From JAOAIV01 sp038849555 (lineage in GTDB: Archaea; Thermoproteota; Bathyarchaeia; Bathyarchaeales; Bathycorpusculaceae): a stretch of 54,749 bases of DNA. Under the pieces are notes generated by a model. The model was not told where the DNA came from, searched no databases, and saw nothing but the letters and a program-made list of their open reading frames with translations. Shown here piece after piece: positions 1 to 8,642 of this stretch (the first letter of the stretch is position 1; each line of letters begins with the position of its first letter). The stretch spans positions 1 through 54,749 of the forward strand of contig JAWCMT010000006.1 of NCBI GenBank assembly GCA_038849555.1. The letters are read 5' to 3'. A program made the translations under genes and the position numbers.

Positions 1-1247
1 GGCGCACCGCCGCCAGCAACAATCTTACCATCCTCAATAGCATTCCTAACAACACACAAAGCATCATGCAACGAACGCTCAGCCTCATCAACAACATGCT
101 CCGAGCCGCCTCGGATTACGATGGTAACAGCCTTCGGGTTCTTGCATTCGCGTACATAAACAAGCTTGCTATCGCCGATTTTGACCTCTTCAACCACTTT
201 TGCTTCGCCAAGTGTATCAGGCGTGAGGTCCTTTAGGCTTGTAATGATTTTGCCGCCAGTGGCTCTTGCCAGTTTCTCCATGTCGCCACTGCTTACGCTT
301 TTGACTGCAAGAATGTTTTTCTTAGCTAAGAAGTGCAGTGCCAAATCGTCAATGCCTTTCTCGCAGAATAGGACGTTTGCGCCTGTCTTGCTGACTTGTT
401 CAACCATCTCTTTCAGCATACGTTCTTCTTCGTCTAGGAACTGCTTCATCTGCTCAGGCGATTCAATGTTGATTTTGGCGTCAAACTCCGTTTTTTCTAT
501 TTCAAGCTTAGTATTAAGCAAGGCTATCTTCGCGTTTTCAACAAGCTTTGGCATCTGAGAGCTGGCAACTTCTTTGTCTATAACCATGCCTTTAACGAGT
601 TCTGTCTCATCCAAGCCTTTACCATGTTTCTTAATGACCTTTATGAGGTCGATGTCTGCTTTTAGCTTACCGTCAACTTCTTCAGTAACTTGCTTTACAG
701 CTTCAACCGCCAACTTCGCAAAGTGCTCTTTCGCCGCTGTTATACCCTTACTGCTCATAGAAGTCAATGCGACATTAAGCAGTAGTTTGTCATCCTTTAT
801 GTTCACGGGAATGGCAATGCTGCTGATTATTTCCTGAGCTTTATCGGCAGCCTTCTTGTAGCCGTCAATAATGACTGTTGGATGCACATTTTGGTCAAGC
901 AGGTTCTCAGCTTTTGTCAGCAGTTCACCGGCTAAAACGGCAGCAGTTGTCGTGCCGTCGCCAACTTCATTATCTTGAGTTTTTGCAACTTCGACAAGCA
1001 TTTTCGCCGCTGGATGCTGCACATCAAGCTCCTTCAGAATCGTAGCGCCATCATTAGTTATAGTCACGTCTCCGAGACTGCTTACAAGCATTTTATCCAT
1101 TCCACGTGGTCCGAGACTGGTTTTCACAGTCTCCGCAATTATTTTGGCTGCCATAATATTGTTTCTTTGGGCATCACGCCCGGTGGTTCTACCTGTGCCC
1201 TCTTTTAATACTAAAACGGGAACTGTTCCTGAAGGTACAGCTGCCAT
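1..1247 (-). CDS. ths: Thermosome (group II chaperonin) subunit, partial at the left edge
   Basis: ATP-dependent protein-folding chaperonin that forms a double-ring cytosolic complex. Reading leftward from the ATG at 1247, the protein shows the family's ATP-site motifs TNDGAT (about residues 64-69) and GDGTTT (about 96-101). Close to the window edge comes the late motif NAIEDGKIVAGGGA, which lies in the C-terminal part of the equatorial domain. About 415 residues are present; full-length subunits are about 540-550, so the last 130 or so lie outside the window. The start is supported by a GGGGTGA Shine-Dalgarno sequence just upstream and by a TATA-like element at 1319-1328. It is the first gene of its transcript. 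Whether other thermosome paralogues exist cannot be judged from here. Identification is secure. Confidence 0.97.
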   Translation of the reverse strand, partial: MAAVPSGTVPVLVLKEGTGRTTGRDAQRNNIMAAKIIAETVKTSLGPRGMDKMLVSSLGDVTITNDGATILKELDVQHPAAKMLVEVAKTQDNEVGDGTTTAAVLAGELLTKAENLLDQNVHPTVIIDGYKKAADKAQEIISSIAIPVNIKDDKLLLNVALTSMSSKGITAAKEHFAKLAVEAVKQVTEEVDGKLKADIDLIKVIKKHGKGLDETELVKGMVIDKEVASSQMPKLVENAKIALLNTKLEIEKTEFDAKINIESPEQMKQFLDEEERMLKEMVEQVSKTGANVLFCEKGIDDLALHFLAKKNILAVKSVSSGDMEKLARATGGKIITSLKDLTPDTLGEAKVVEEVKIGDSKLVYVRECKNPKAVTIVIRGGSEHVVDEAERSLHDALCVVRNAIEDGKIVAGGGA

Positions 1248-1318
1248 GTCAAATCACCCCCAAATTATTTTTAATGAGAGCGAAGCTTAACACAGCATTC
1301 CTAAAAAGGAATAGCACT

Positions 1319-1328
1319 TAAATATAAA
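1319..1328 (-). promoter_or_regulatory. TATA-box-like element of the thermosome gene
   Basis: On the minus strand this reads TTTATATTTA, preceded by an A-rich stretch that could serve as BRE. It lies about 70 bases upstream of the thermosome ATG, in the short gap after the endonuclease V gene. Archaeal TATA boxes sit about 25 bases before the transcript start, so this predicts a leader of roughly 45 bases. Inferred from sequence only. Confidence 0.45.
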
Positions 1329-1385
1329 CTTTTTTTAACGCTCGCAGATTTTCTCAACGATTCGCTCCAGCCCGCACCTCTCGCT

Positions 1386-2039
1386 TCAAAGTAATAGTCT
1401 CTTTTTAGAAGCAATCTTATGAGCCAGCAACAGCGGTTCAGGAATTCGGCTGCACTTTACACAGTGTTTAACAAATCTTATGGCTGTTTTCAGGGATATA
1501 AGATGGCCAACGCTGACATAAACAGGTTTTGAACCAATTTTTGTTACAACAACTGAACCAATAATTTGGCCCTTATCAACTAAAAAAACATCATCCCCGA
1601 GTCCTGCAAGTTTACCGACCAATCGACTTTTCGCCACTCCAACGGTAGGTTTTCCTATTGCCAAACCCAGATGGCTTGCAAAGCCACATCGATACGGGTG
1701 CGCTACACCTTGACCATCGACAAGAACAACATCAGGTTGCAACCTCAGCTTTTTAATGCATGCAATCGCGGCAGGAAGCTCGCGAAAAGAAAGCAAAGTT
1801 GGAATATAAGGCACCCTCACTTTACATATGGCGGTTTGCGATTCCAAAAGCTCAAGTGAAGCGTAATCTAAAACGGCAACCGCACCCACAGCTAATTCTC
1901 CGGCATAAGCAACATCAATCCCTGCAACAAAATTGATTTTGTCAGGCAAGTTGTCTTCACAAATGACTTTCTTGGCTAGATTTAATTGTGCGCAGTGCGC
2001 TCGAGAAACTGAGAAATTACGTATCACGAGGGCAGTCAC
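1386..2039 (-). CDS. nfi: Endonuclease V (deoxyinosine-directed endonuclease)
   Basis: Cleaves DNA, and in some lineages RNA, near inosine; it starts repair of deaminated adenine. Metal-binding and catalytic residues of the family are visible: Asp42 in GIDVAY, Glu87 in FRELP, Asp108 in VDGQG, His114 in AHPY, and Lys137 in VAKSR. The strand-separating PYIP wedge motif is at about 77-80. The usual AHPR appears here as AHPY and the usual PYIPG as PYIPT, both mild departures. Length (217 residues) is normal for archaea. The start is GTG at 2039. It sits between the thermosome and a translin-family gene on the same strand. A second enzyme for deaminated bases, an EndoQ-type protein, is encoded at 44.7-46.0 kb. 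Confidence 0.95.
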   Translation of the reverse strand: MTALVIRNFSVSRAHCAQLNLAKKVICEDNLPDKINFVAGIDVAYAGELAVGAVAVLDYASLELLESQTAICKVRVPYIPTLLSFRELPAAIACIKKLRLQPDVVLVDGQGVAHPYRCGFASHLGLAIGKPTVGVAKSRLVGKLAGLGDDVFLVDKGQIIGSVVVTKIGSKPVYVSVGHLISLKTAIRFVKHCVKCSRIPEPLLLAHKIASKKRLLL

Positions 2040-2073
2040 TACTCCGTAGCTCTACGGAAGCGTATTTTCTCGC

Positions 2074-2697
2074 TCAGGTTTTCTCAAAATGTCTAAGATA
2101 ATCTTCAAGCGACTTTCTTCGCACTTCCTGAGTGACATCGCCTCGCGTACTTTCGATAATCTTTCTAGCAACATCACATTTTCTTCTAAGCCCAGGTACA
2201 AGCATGTAAGCTTCATCCATAGCCATCAAATCGACATATATTTCATCCATAATTCTCAAGCATTCTTCACTTTTTTCGACATCTCCTTCGCGCAATACGT
2301 CCAAAGTCAATCGCCTATACTCGCCTATGACATCAGCTAAACCCAGCACGTAATCAGCTGACGGCACATTAAGCTCCTTAGGAGTAACAAAGCGCGAGTT
2401 TTGAATTAACTCTAAAAATATGTTAGCTTCAGCATACTCTTGAAGTGCAGCGCTAAACATGCCACCATAGACGAGGTCAGGATATTCCTTAGCTAAATCA
2501 TAAAGTTTGCAAAGCAGATCCTTGGCGTCTGCAATTAGTTTTTTGGCATCTTTGAACTTTTTTTGGTGAATAAAAAGTATAGCTTGCTTTGAGAGACTGC
2601 CAGCTTTCCGCATGTTTTGCTGTGCCCTCTCGCGAACCTCATCTTTTTGGAGAAGTTCTTGCTCCACTTCTTTTAAGATAAATCTTAACTGTTCCAA
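2074..2697 (-). CDS. Translin-family RNA-binding protein
   Basis: An all-helical 207-residue protein matching the archaeal translin family (COG2178). Relatives of eukaryotic translin/TRAX bind single-stranded nucleic acid, and some cleave RNA as octameric barrels. The family signature is seen in the acidic helix EYAEANIFLEL (about residues 107-117) and in GLADVIGEYRR (about 138-148), where TRAX places its metal-binding acidic residues. The N-terminal 60 residues are rich in charged amphipathic helix. The start is TTG at 2697, chosen because an AAGGTGGTG Shine-Dalgarno sequence lies five bases upstream. Whether this copy is a nuclease or only an RNA binder cannot be told from sequence. Family assignment is confident. 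Confidence 0.88.
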   Translation of the reverse strand: MEQLRFILKEVEQELLQKDEVRERAQQNMRKAGSLSKQAILFIHQKKFKDAKKLIADAKDLLCKLYDLAKEYPDLVYGGMFSAALQEYAEANIFLELIQNSRFVTPKELNVPSADYVLGLADVIGEYRRLTLDVLREGDVEKSEECLRIMDEIYVDLMAMDEAYMLVPGLRRKCDVARKIIESTRGDVTQEVRRKSLEDYLRHFEKT

Positions 2698-2786
2698 GTC
2701 TACACCACCTTGAAAACAACTATACTGACTATTTAAGTTATGGATTTCCCTAAAAAAAGAAGAAAAAGGGCAGATTACGCAAGCCT

Positions 2787-2984
2787 TTAAGTTTGCAGCT
2801 GTTCAGGAGCTTCCCATTTTTGAATAAGCAGCTTATCGTCACCAAGCTTGAAGCTTACTTTAACAAATATGGAGTCTGAGCCTTTAAAGGGAAACATGCT
2901 GTCTTCAGCCAAGTCCTTTGGTAGGTAAATTAAGTATTTGCCGTCCTTTCTCCTGAAAAGTCTCCCTCTTCCCGAACTAACCAT
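2787..2984 (-). CDS. Small conserved protein, possibly AbrB-like
   Basis: A 65-residue basic protein. I do not recognise a named family. Its first half (RRKDGKYLIYLPKDLAEDS) resembles the beta-hairpin of SpoVT/AbrB DNA-binding domains, in which a strand such as YLIYLPK is followed by a short helix. The second half is beta-rich with alternating hydrophobic residues. ATG start at 2984, with GGTGGTGA a few bases upstream. It lies about 90 bases upstream of the translin gene on the same strand and could be cotranscribed with it. The AbrB-like reading is tentative; coding status rests on the good ribosome binding site and compositional fit. Confidence 0.6.
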   Translation of the reverse strand: MVSSGRGRLFRRKDGKYLIYLPKDLAEDSMFPFKGSDSIFVKVSFKLGDDKLLIQKWEAPEQLQT

Positions 2985-3100
2985 TGGTCACCACCATTTA
3001 AATAAGTTTTAATTAAAAATAGGGTCACCCACATACATATTTAAGCTTATCTTCATGTTGCTTCCGTGGTAACATTATTAATCTTACCGAATATAACTAA

Positions 3101-3128
3101 AAAATTGAATCACTTGATATTCAATTTT
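3101..3128. terminator. AT-rich inverted repeat after taw1
   Basis: Perfect 10-base arms, AAAATTGAAT and ATTCAATTTT, separated by eight bases. The repeat lies nine bases beyond the stop codon of the leftward taw1 gene. Position suggests a 3'-end hairpin or an RNA-processing site. Archaeal termination depends mainly on T-runs, so a regulatory palindrome is also possible. Confidence 0.4.
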
Positions 3129-3136
3129 GGATTCTG

Positions 3137-4099
3137 TTAGGGAAATCCAAAACGTATAGGTTTTTCAAGTTTGCTTAACAGCACTACTCGACTTTCGACC
3201 GATTCATCTATAATTTTGTATCCTGTTTTCTCTGCTAAAAGGCCGGCGAAATTGTAGATATCCTTGTGTTCAGGCATATGTGAGTAACTTAAACGTAAAT
3301 TTGAAAAGCCTATGTGCATGTACGCTTTAGCTTCAACATATGTTGGATTAGCTTTTCTTATAAGCTCCGCGTATTCTTCAACTGCGGTCATGTTAAGCCC
3401 CTTAACCAGTGTCATTCGGACCGCGGTTGGGCATCTGAAACTTGGCAACAAACTCAGAGTTTCATTCAATTTCGTCCAAGCGTTGGATGAATGGGGGCGG
3501 CAAACTTGCTTAAACGTCTTTTCATTTGGAGCACAGACGGATATGTAGAGTTGTGTTGGCTCTTCGGTTAGGTCTGCGAGTTTAGATGGCACTGTGCCGT
3601 TAGATACCAGGAAAGTGGTGAACCCTCTATCATGAAAAAGGTGGATAAGCTCATCTAAGGGCTCATAAAGGGTTGGTTCACCTGTCAAGCTTATGGCAAC
3701 ATGACAGGGAGATAAGGCTTCCGCGAGTTTCTTCCAGTTTGTGTTTGGGTTGCCTTTGTATCCGCTCAAAATTTTAGCTTGAGCCTTCAAACTTTCTTGC
3801 ATAATCTCCTCAGGCGAATCCCACGTTGGCAGTTTCATCTCATTCCATTTAATTTTTAGGTCTCCGCTCTGTGCTCTCCAACAGAATAGGCATTGTTGCG
3901 TACAGTAAAAAAGAGAAGGCGTCATTTGAATACATTGATGCGACTTTATTCCATAGAACTTCTGCTTGTAACAAGCTCTGTCATGAACCAGCGCCTCGTA
4001 AAGCCATTTGCATCTTTTAACTGCAGAATGCTTACCTATTAGATGGTATTTTTGCTTCTTCAACGCTTGAAGTAATGTAGGCGGAACCAAACTCTCCAT
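3137..4099 (-). CDS. taw1: tRNA 4-demethylwyosine synthase (Taw1/TYW1), radical SAM
   Basis: Converts N1-methylguanosine-37 of tRNA-Phe to 4-demethylwyosine using pyruvate and S-adenosylmethionine, the second step of wyosine synthesis. The radical SAM cluster motif CxxxCxxC is Cys66-Cys70-Cys73. Three more cysteines at 30, 43 and 56, spaced 13 and 13 apart, match the second iron-sulfur cluster typical of this family. The SLTGEPTLY segment (about residue 156) and the VSNGT segment fit the radical SAM barrel. At 320 residues it has the archaeal length and lacks the flavodoxin domain of eukaryotic TYW1. ATG start at 4099. The Trm5-type gene at 7.1 kb probably supplies its m1G37 substrate. Confidence 0.95.
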   Translation of the reverse strand: MESLVPPTLLQALKKQKYHLIGKHSAVKRCKWLYEALVHDRACYKQKFYGIKSHQCIQMTPSLFYCTQQCLFCWRAQSGDLKIKWNEMKLPTWDSPEEIMQESLKAQAKILSGYKGNPNTNWKKLAEALSPCHVAISLTGEPTLYEPLDELIHLFHDRGFTTFLVSNGTVPSKLADLTEEPTQLYISVCAPNEKTFKQVCRPHSSNAWTKLNETLSLLPSFRCPTAVRMTLVKGLNMTAVEEYAELIRKANPTYVEAKAYMHIGFSNLRLSYSHMPEHKDIYNFAGLLAEKTGYKIIDESVESRVVLLSKLEKPIRFGFP

Positions 4100-4351
4100 T
4101 TTTCACTAGCCCATATCAGTGCTTATAAATATAGAAAAATTGAAAGCAAATTTATAAAGTAGCCTCAAACGAAGAGCAGACTTCAAACATGTTAATAGCT
4201 AGCAAATGCCAACAGTCAGGCATTTACTTGAATAACGAAAATACTGTGACCGAGGGTATTTAACTTGAAAGGCAAAGTTTAAAACGCTCTCCTAATAGTA
4301 AATTTTCAACCGCTATAAGAAAACACATCAAATACAGAGGAGCAGTTTGAC

Positions 4352-6427
4352 TTGAAGAAAAGAGCCGTTATATTCTTAATCCTAATCGTTACAGGCTTTC
4401 TTTCATTACCGCTTTCGTCAGTTCAAGGTCAAGGCGGTGTGAATATTTACTTAGTAACTCCCCAAGGGCAAGGTGCTGTAGCTCAAAACGTTAACCTACA
4501 AGGCACTATTGATACGAGCGACGGAAAATACGAAGTTTGGTTTGGCAACAAGCTTGTTGCAAGCGATAATTCGAAAGGATATAACGTAAACGTGAACTTC
4601 ACAATTCCAGAACTTCCAGGAGGCACTTACACAATAACATTAAGGGATGCTACTAAAAACGTAAATGCCACTCAGAACTTTAACATAATCCCCTCATATT
4701 ACATTAAGGCAGTTGAGCCGCCATCTCCTGTGCTTCTTCAACAAGGAAACTTCGTTGTATTCAATGTGACTCTTACAGGCGGACAGTCGAACACGCAATA
4801 TTATGCCAACATAACGGTGACGCTCCCAGCGCCTCTAAACACTTCTTATTCAAAGTTAATTATGCTATCAAGTACGAACCAGGGAACTGCGCAAGCACAG
4901 CTCACTTACCCAACCAGCGATTTCCAGCCTTCAGGCGCACACACTAATTACACAGGAGCATATCAAGTGTATTTCAACGAGACGCAAAAATTGGCAACCG
5001 ACCAATTTTTCGTGGGTTTTATTAGCTCAAGCGAATACCACAGAGATCAACCCGTGCTTATTCGCGCTATAGGGTATCAACCTAATGAAGCCGCAACGAT
5101 AAAGATTACATACACAAAAACTGGTACGGATATGCACACCGCCAACGCTGTTGCCTCAAACGAAGGCATAATCAGCGCTACATGGACAGTTCCATCCGAT
5201 GCACCAATGGGCGAATACAATATAACCATAACAGGGGAGAGCACAGCTAAACTTGTACCTGACTCGCAACTTTTCACTGTGCCAGGTTATCAGGTCATGT
5301 TCAAAACGTTAAACTTGGCTGGCGAGGCTGTGCCGCAAATATCGGTTGAAGCAACTGATCAGGTGCTGAACGAAAAAATTAATGGTACGAGCGGGAATGA
5401 TGGAATAGCCATTTTGAACTTGGAGAAGGGCAACCATATTGTAAGCGCATTCTGGAATGGGGTGCAAGTTGGCAGGATAAATATTACTGTAACGGGTGAA
5501 AGCTCCTTCAATTTGCCTTGTGAGTTAACAAATCTTAAGATAACGGTTAAAGATAACAACGGGAATTTACTGCCTTTCGTTAACATAGCCATCACATACC
5601 AGTATACTACAACGAAAGAAAGCATATCAAAAACTGGCAGCGTTTCTGGGCAAACAGGTCTTTCTGGCTCTTTTATTTTAAACTCTACTCTTACAGGGGT
5701 AAGTTACACTGTTAACGCTTCACTTTACGGCATAGTTTTTAACGGTGGTAATAACACCGTTAGTACTCTCACGCCACAACCAATTTCGCACGTGATAATA
5801 ATATGTCCAAGCCAAACAATCAGCGTGACAGTACACGACTACGCCAAAGCAGCAATTTCTAATGCACGTATAGAAATGTTTGAATCGACAACGGGTCTAT
5901 TCTATGGAGTTACCGCTGATAACGCGGGAACCGCAACTCTGGAGGTTACATTTGGCAGGTATAAAGCTCGAATTTACACAGATAATATTTTGTTGTATGA
6001 AACCATTATTGACGCATTCAGCGATACACAGCGCGAGATTTGCTGTAATCTCTGCAATATCCAAGTGCGAGTTATAATTGTTGATTATTTTGGGCAACCA
6101 GTTCCAAACGTAAACGTCATACTTAAGGGGGTAGGCACAGAATCATGGTCCGCGACTACACAGGCAGATGGAACTGCAACGTTCAACAATGTAATAGGCG
6201 GCAACATGCAAATAATCGCCTATCCAGCCGACTTAGAAAATGTTTATGAAGCATTAACTATGCAAATTAATGAGCCAGCAACAATACAGATAAAGATGGC
6301 GAAATACGCTCTTCTAGGACCATTTCTACTTGAAATCAGTGTACTGGCAACTTTCATCATAATTTTTGTGGCGCTAGTCTTGTTTCTGATTGTAGAAGTT
6401 TATAGAAAAAAACAGCAGCAGCCGTGA
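4352..6427 (+). CDS. Large secreted, membrane-anchored surface protein with Ig-like repeats
   Basis: 691 residues. An N-terminal signal peptide (basic KKR, then a hydrophobic stretch to about residue 25, ending SSVQGQG) is followed by a long exported beta-rich region. The C-terminus has one transmembrane helix (about 660-682) and a basic tail RKKQQQP. The middle holds repeated units beginning like ITVKDNNGN-LPFVNI, ISVTVHDYAKAAISNARI and VRVIIVDYFGQPVPNVNV. These are typical of carboxypeptidase-regulatory-like or Ig-like beta-sandwich domains, in at least three tandem copies between about 390 and 650. Many NxT/NxS sequons suggest N-glycosylation. TTG start at 4352 with AGAGGAG upstream. Probably a cell-envelope or S-layer-associated protein; no enzymatic motif is seen. 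Confidence 0.8.
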   Translation: MKKRAVIFLILIVTGFLSLPLSSVQGQGGVNIYLVTPQGQGAVAQNVNLQGTIDTSDGKYEVWFGNKLVASDNSKGYNVNVNFTIPELPGGTYTITLRDATKNVNATQNFNIIPSYYIKAVEPPSPVLLQQGNFVVFNVTLTGGQSNTQYYANITVTLPAPLNTSYSKLIMLSSTNQGTAQAQLTYPTSDFQPSGAHTNYTGAYQVYFNETQKLATDQFFVGFISSSEYHRDQPVLIRAIGYQPNEAATIKITYTKTGTDMHTANAVASNEGIISATWTVPSDAPMGEYNITITGESTAKLVPDSQLFTVPGYQVMFKTLNLAGEAVPQISVEATDQVLNEKINGTSGNDGIAILNLEKGNHIVSAFWNGVQVGRINITVTGESSFNLPCELTNLKITVKDNNGNLLPFVNIAITYQYTTTKESISKTGSVSGQTGLSGSFILNSTLTGVSYTVNASLYGIVFNGGNNTVSTLTPQPISHVIIICPSQTISVTVHDYAKAAISNARIEMFESTTGLFYGVTADNAGTATLEVTFGRYKARIYTDNILLYETIIDAFSDTQREICCNLCNIQVRVIIVDYFGQPVPNVNVILKGVGTESWSATTQADGTATFNNVIGGNMQIIAYPADLENVYEALTMQINEPATIQIKMAKYALLGPFLLEISVLATFIIIFVALVLFLIVEVYRKKQQQP

Positions 6428-6548
6428 AAGGTAAATGTGCAATCATGAGTTTTGAATAAAAAAGTTTATATGGCTTTCAAAAGAGATAAAGCATGTGGAA
6501 ATGAACAGCAACATCGGATTTTTATAAAAAAAGATAGAGGTGTATCTT

Positions 6549-6836
6549 TTGGCTCAAACAAAAGCTTGTTCTCCTCTATGCCCAAACTTTAAATGCGCTA
6601 AAAACGCTGCCTTCTACCGCCGCGACTCTGTATGGTGCAGATGGACTGACGATGTGTGCAACGTGGCAAATTGCACCTATGCACTCTGCGTTAAAAGACG
6701 CTTGCTACCGAGAGGAATATGCGGAGAAACTGTAAAGCGCAAAACTGTTGAAAAAGCTCCTGAGGAGATAATAGGGCATTCAATAAAACTACGCGGGAAA
6801 GCGCTCCGCAAGATCGGGGACAGAGAACTCTTCTAA
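6549..6836 (+). CDS. Cysteine-rich small protein of unknown function
   Basis: 95 residues. The first 57 carry nine cysteines (SPLCPNFKC, then WCRW, DDVCN, ANCTYALC, GICGE), suggesting a zinc- or iron-sulfur-binding fold; the C-terminal 35 residues are charged and free of cysteine. I do not recognise the family. The TTG at 6549 is preferred over an in-frame GTG at 6540, because GAGGTG at 6537-6542 gives the TTG normal six-base spacing and overlaps the GTG. A TATA-like stretch lies upstream near 6460-6475. The gene is convergent with rpoP and ends 34 bases from it. Confidence 0.7.
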   Translation: MAQTKACSPLCPNFKCAKNAAFYRRDSVWCRWTDDVCNVANCTYALCVKRRLLPRGICGETVKRKTVEKAPEEIIGHSIKLRGKALRKIGDRELF

Positions 6837-6870
6837 AGAGACATGAAAGCAAAAATTACGCTGCTTTTCT

Positions 6871-7032
6871 TTATCTTGCTTGCACGCGCTTAACAACTGG
6901 CGGCTTTACTTTCTTTAGTATTCTATAGCCGCAGACAGTGCATTTTGTCTCCCCGCCGCGAAGCTCCAGTTCTTCAGAAGGCACTTTTGAACCGCACTTC
7001 AAACATTCGTAGACAATACCTGCTTTTTCCAT
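6871..7032 (-). CDS. rpoP: DNA-directed RNA polymerase subunit P (Rpb12-like)
   Basis: Small zinc-ribbon subunit of the archaeal RNA polymerase, bridging the large subunits during assembly. The 53-residue protein runs MEKAGIVYECLKCGSK and continues to CTVCGYRIL, then KPPVVKR. The zinc site is Cys10-Cys13 and Cys31-Cys34. The CGYRIL-KK-PP-VKRV tail is diagnostic of RpoP/Rpb12. ATG at 7032, stop at 6871-6873. The subunit is short in every organism, so the small size is expected. It is divergent from the Trm5-type gene at 7113. Confidence 0.93.
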   Translation of the reverse strand: MEKAGIVYECLKCGSKVPSEELELRGGETKCTVCGYRILKKVKPPVVKRVQAR

Positions 7033-7112
7033 CTAAACAACCTCTTCTACAAAGGAAAGCCATTTTGCTTTTAAACATTTCCGATATTCTCTAAGTTAAC
7101 AAAGGGAGAAAA

Positions 7113-7961
7113 ATGAGAAAAAGATTACGAAGAACTCTTGCCGAGGTTCTTCCAGCCGAAGAGGCACATAAAGTTTACAATTCCTTTGACATAATAGGCG
7201 ACATAGCCATAATCAAGCTGCCTGTTAACGCGTCGGAAAAAGCGCAGGTCGTTGCAAAAACAATAATGAGCATTCATAGGAATGTGAAAACGGTATTACT
7301 TCAAACAGGCCCTGTGGCAGGAGATTTTAGACTTCGCGATTTAAAACATGTTGCCGGCGAAAACAAAACAAGCACGATACACAGAGAATTCGGTGGCTTG
7401 TTTGCTGTTGATGCCGCGAAAGCATATTTTTCGCCAAGACTTGCTTACGAAAGAATGCGCATAGCACAGTTAGTCGAACCAAACGAGACAGTGGTTAATA
7501 TGTTTGCCGGCGTCGGCTGTTTTTCCATAATAATCGCTAAATATTCACAAGTATCGAAAGTGTTTTCAATAGATGTTAACGCCGCCGCGTTTCAGTTCAT
7601 GCAGGAGAATATTAGGCTTAACCGAGTTTACGATAAAGTAATTCCATTACTGGGCGACTCAAAAGAAATCGTCACCAGCCAATTGCAGCACACTGCGGAT
7701 AGGGTGCTGATGCCCCTGCCCGAAAAAGCGCTTGATTATTTACCTTGCGCTGTTTCAGCGCTTAAAGATACAGGAGGCTGGATACACTACTATGGTCTTG
7801 AGCATGCAACTAAAACCGAGAGACCCACTGAGAAGGTAAAGTTCAAAATAACAGAAAAACTTGAGGCTTTAGGCGTAAATTTTGAAGTGCCATTTGTTCG
7901 AGTTGTAAGAAGTACGGGCCCAAACTGGTTCCAATTAGCAGCAGACATACATATAACTTAA
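7113..7961 (+). CDS. trm5: tRNA (guanine-37 N1)-methyltransferase, Trm5 family
   Basis: Transfers a methyl group from S-adenosylmethionine to N1 of G37 next to the anticodon, preventing frameshifting and giving the substrate for wyosine synthesis. Class I methyltransferase motif I is NMFAGVGCFSI (129-139); the adenosine-binding acidic end is SIDVN (152-156). The Trm5 signature FSPRLAYER is at 106-114, and the catalytic-loop equivalent DRVLMPLPE at 196-204. An N-terminal D2-like domain (1-100) is present. ATG start with GGGAG four bases upstream. Related Taw2 and Taw22 enzymes share this fold, so the exact substrate is less certain than the family. It pairs functionally with taw1 at 3.1 kb. 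Confidence 0.88.
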   Translation: MRKRLRRTLAEVLPAEEAHKVYNSFDIIGDIAIIKLPVNASEKAQVVAKTIMSIHRNVKTVLLQTGPVAGDFRLRDLKHVAGENKTSTIHREFGGLFAVDAAKAYFSPRLAYERMRIAQLVEPNETVVNMFAGVGCFSIIIAKYSQVSKVFSIDVNAAAFQFMQENIRLNRVYDKVIPLLGDSKEIVTSQLQHTADRVLMPLPEKALDYLPCAVSALKDTGGWIHYYGLEHATKTERPTEKVKFKITEKLEALGVNFEVPFVRVVRSTGPNWFQLAADIHIT

Positions 7962-8027
7962 CTACGAGGAGAAATAGATTCTGTATCCAAAAATAAGCTT
8001 TTTTATTCTTTTATTGCTATAAAAAGT

Positions 8028-8642
8028 TCAAAAACACGCCTCTAAAAGAAAAAGAGTTTCAAAAAAGGGCAAGTCATATTTCGCCAAAACCCGCGTGCGC
8101 ATATGATAATCGGCAAATCTGCGCACGGTTTCATTCACATTCGCTAGTGAAGACTGCATTAGGAGAACACGACCCGACTGCATTAAATACTTCGGAACGT
8201 CGGAAATAAAGCGGTCAATTATTTGCCGTCCCGTCGCGCCCCCTGCCCACGCGCGATTAATCCAAGAGTCACTTGCGCTGCCATCCTCAGGCAAGTAAGG
8301 TGCATTAAATAGTATCACATCAAACTTTGCATTTTCGCTTAGCCACGTGAACAAGTCACCTTGCACCGTGGCAATTTTACTAAGTACATCGTTAACTTTT
8401 GAGTTGTACTTTGCACAGCGAACAGCATAAGGGTTTACATCAACAGCGATAACTTCATGGGCTCGCTTAGAAGCAACTATTCCAAGGATACCACAGCCAG
8501 TGCCCATATCCAAAACGCGTTCACCCTCTTGCACCTCGAGGTTTTCAGCGAAAAGAAACGAATCCTCCGCGGGCTCGTATACATTTTCATCAACAAAAAA
8601 CACGTAATCGCCGAAATAAACTCGCTTAGTTGAGGAGAGCAT
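8028..8642 (-). CDS. HemK2/Mtq2-type protein-(glutamine-N5) methyltransferase
   Basis: Predicted to methylate the glutamine of the GGQ loop of release factor aRF1. The N-terminal VYEPAEDSFLF (about 21-31) is characteristic of the HemK2/Mtq2 branch. SAM-binding motif I is DMGTGCG (45-51); the catalytic motif is NAPY (113-116), a known variant of NPPY that binds the target amide. 204 residues, normal length. The ATG at 8642 overlaps the end of ksgA by 17 bases, so the two are translated from one message, the last genes of the pus10-to-hemK2 operon. In eukaryotes the partner is Trm112; no candidate partner is seen here. Confidence 0.88.
   Translation of the reverse strand: MLSSTKRVYFGDYVFFVDENVYEPAEDSFLFAENLEVQEGERVLDMGTGCGILGIVASKRAHEVIAVDVNPYAVRCAKYNSKVNDVLSKIATVQGDLFTWLSENAKFDVILFNAPYLPEDGSASDSWINRAWAGGATGRQIIDRFISDVPKYLMQSGRVLLMQSSLANVNETVRRFADYHMRTRVLAKYDLPFFETLFLLEACF

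Noticed and set aside
166..837. Two Ser/Phe-rich open frames on the plus strand
   Set aside because: They are antisense to the thermosome gene, whose frame is clear from its motifs.
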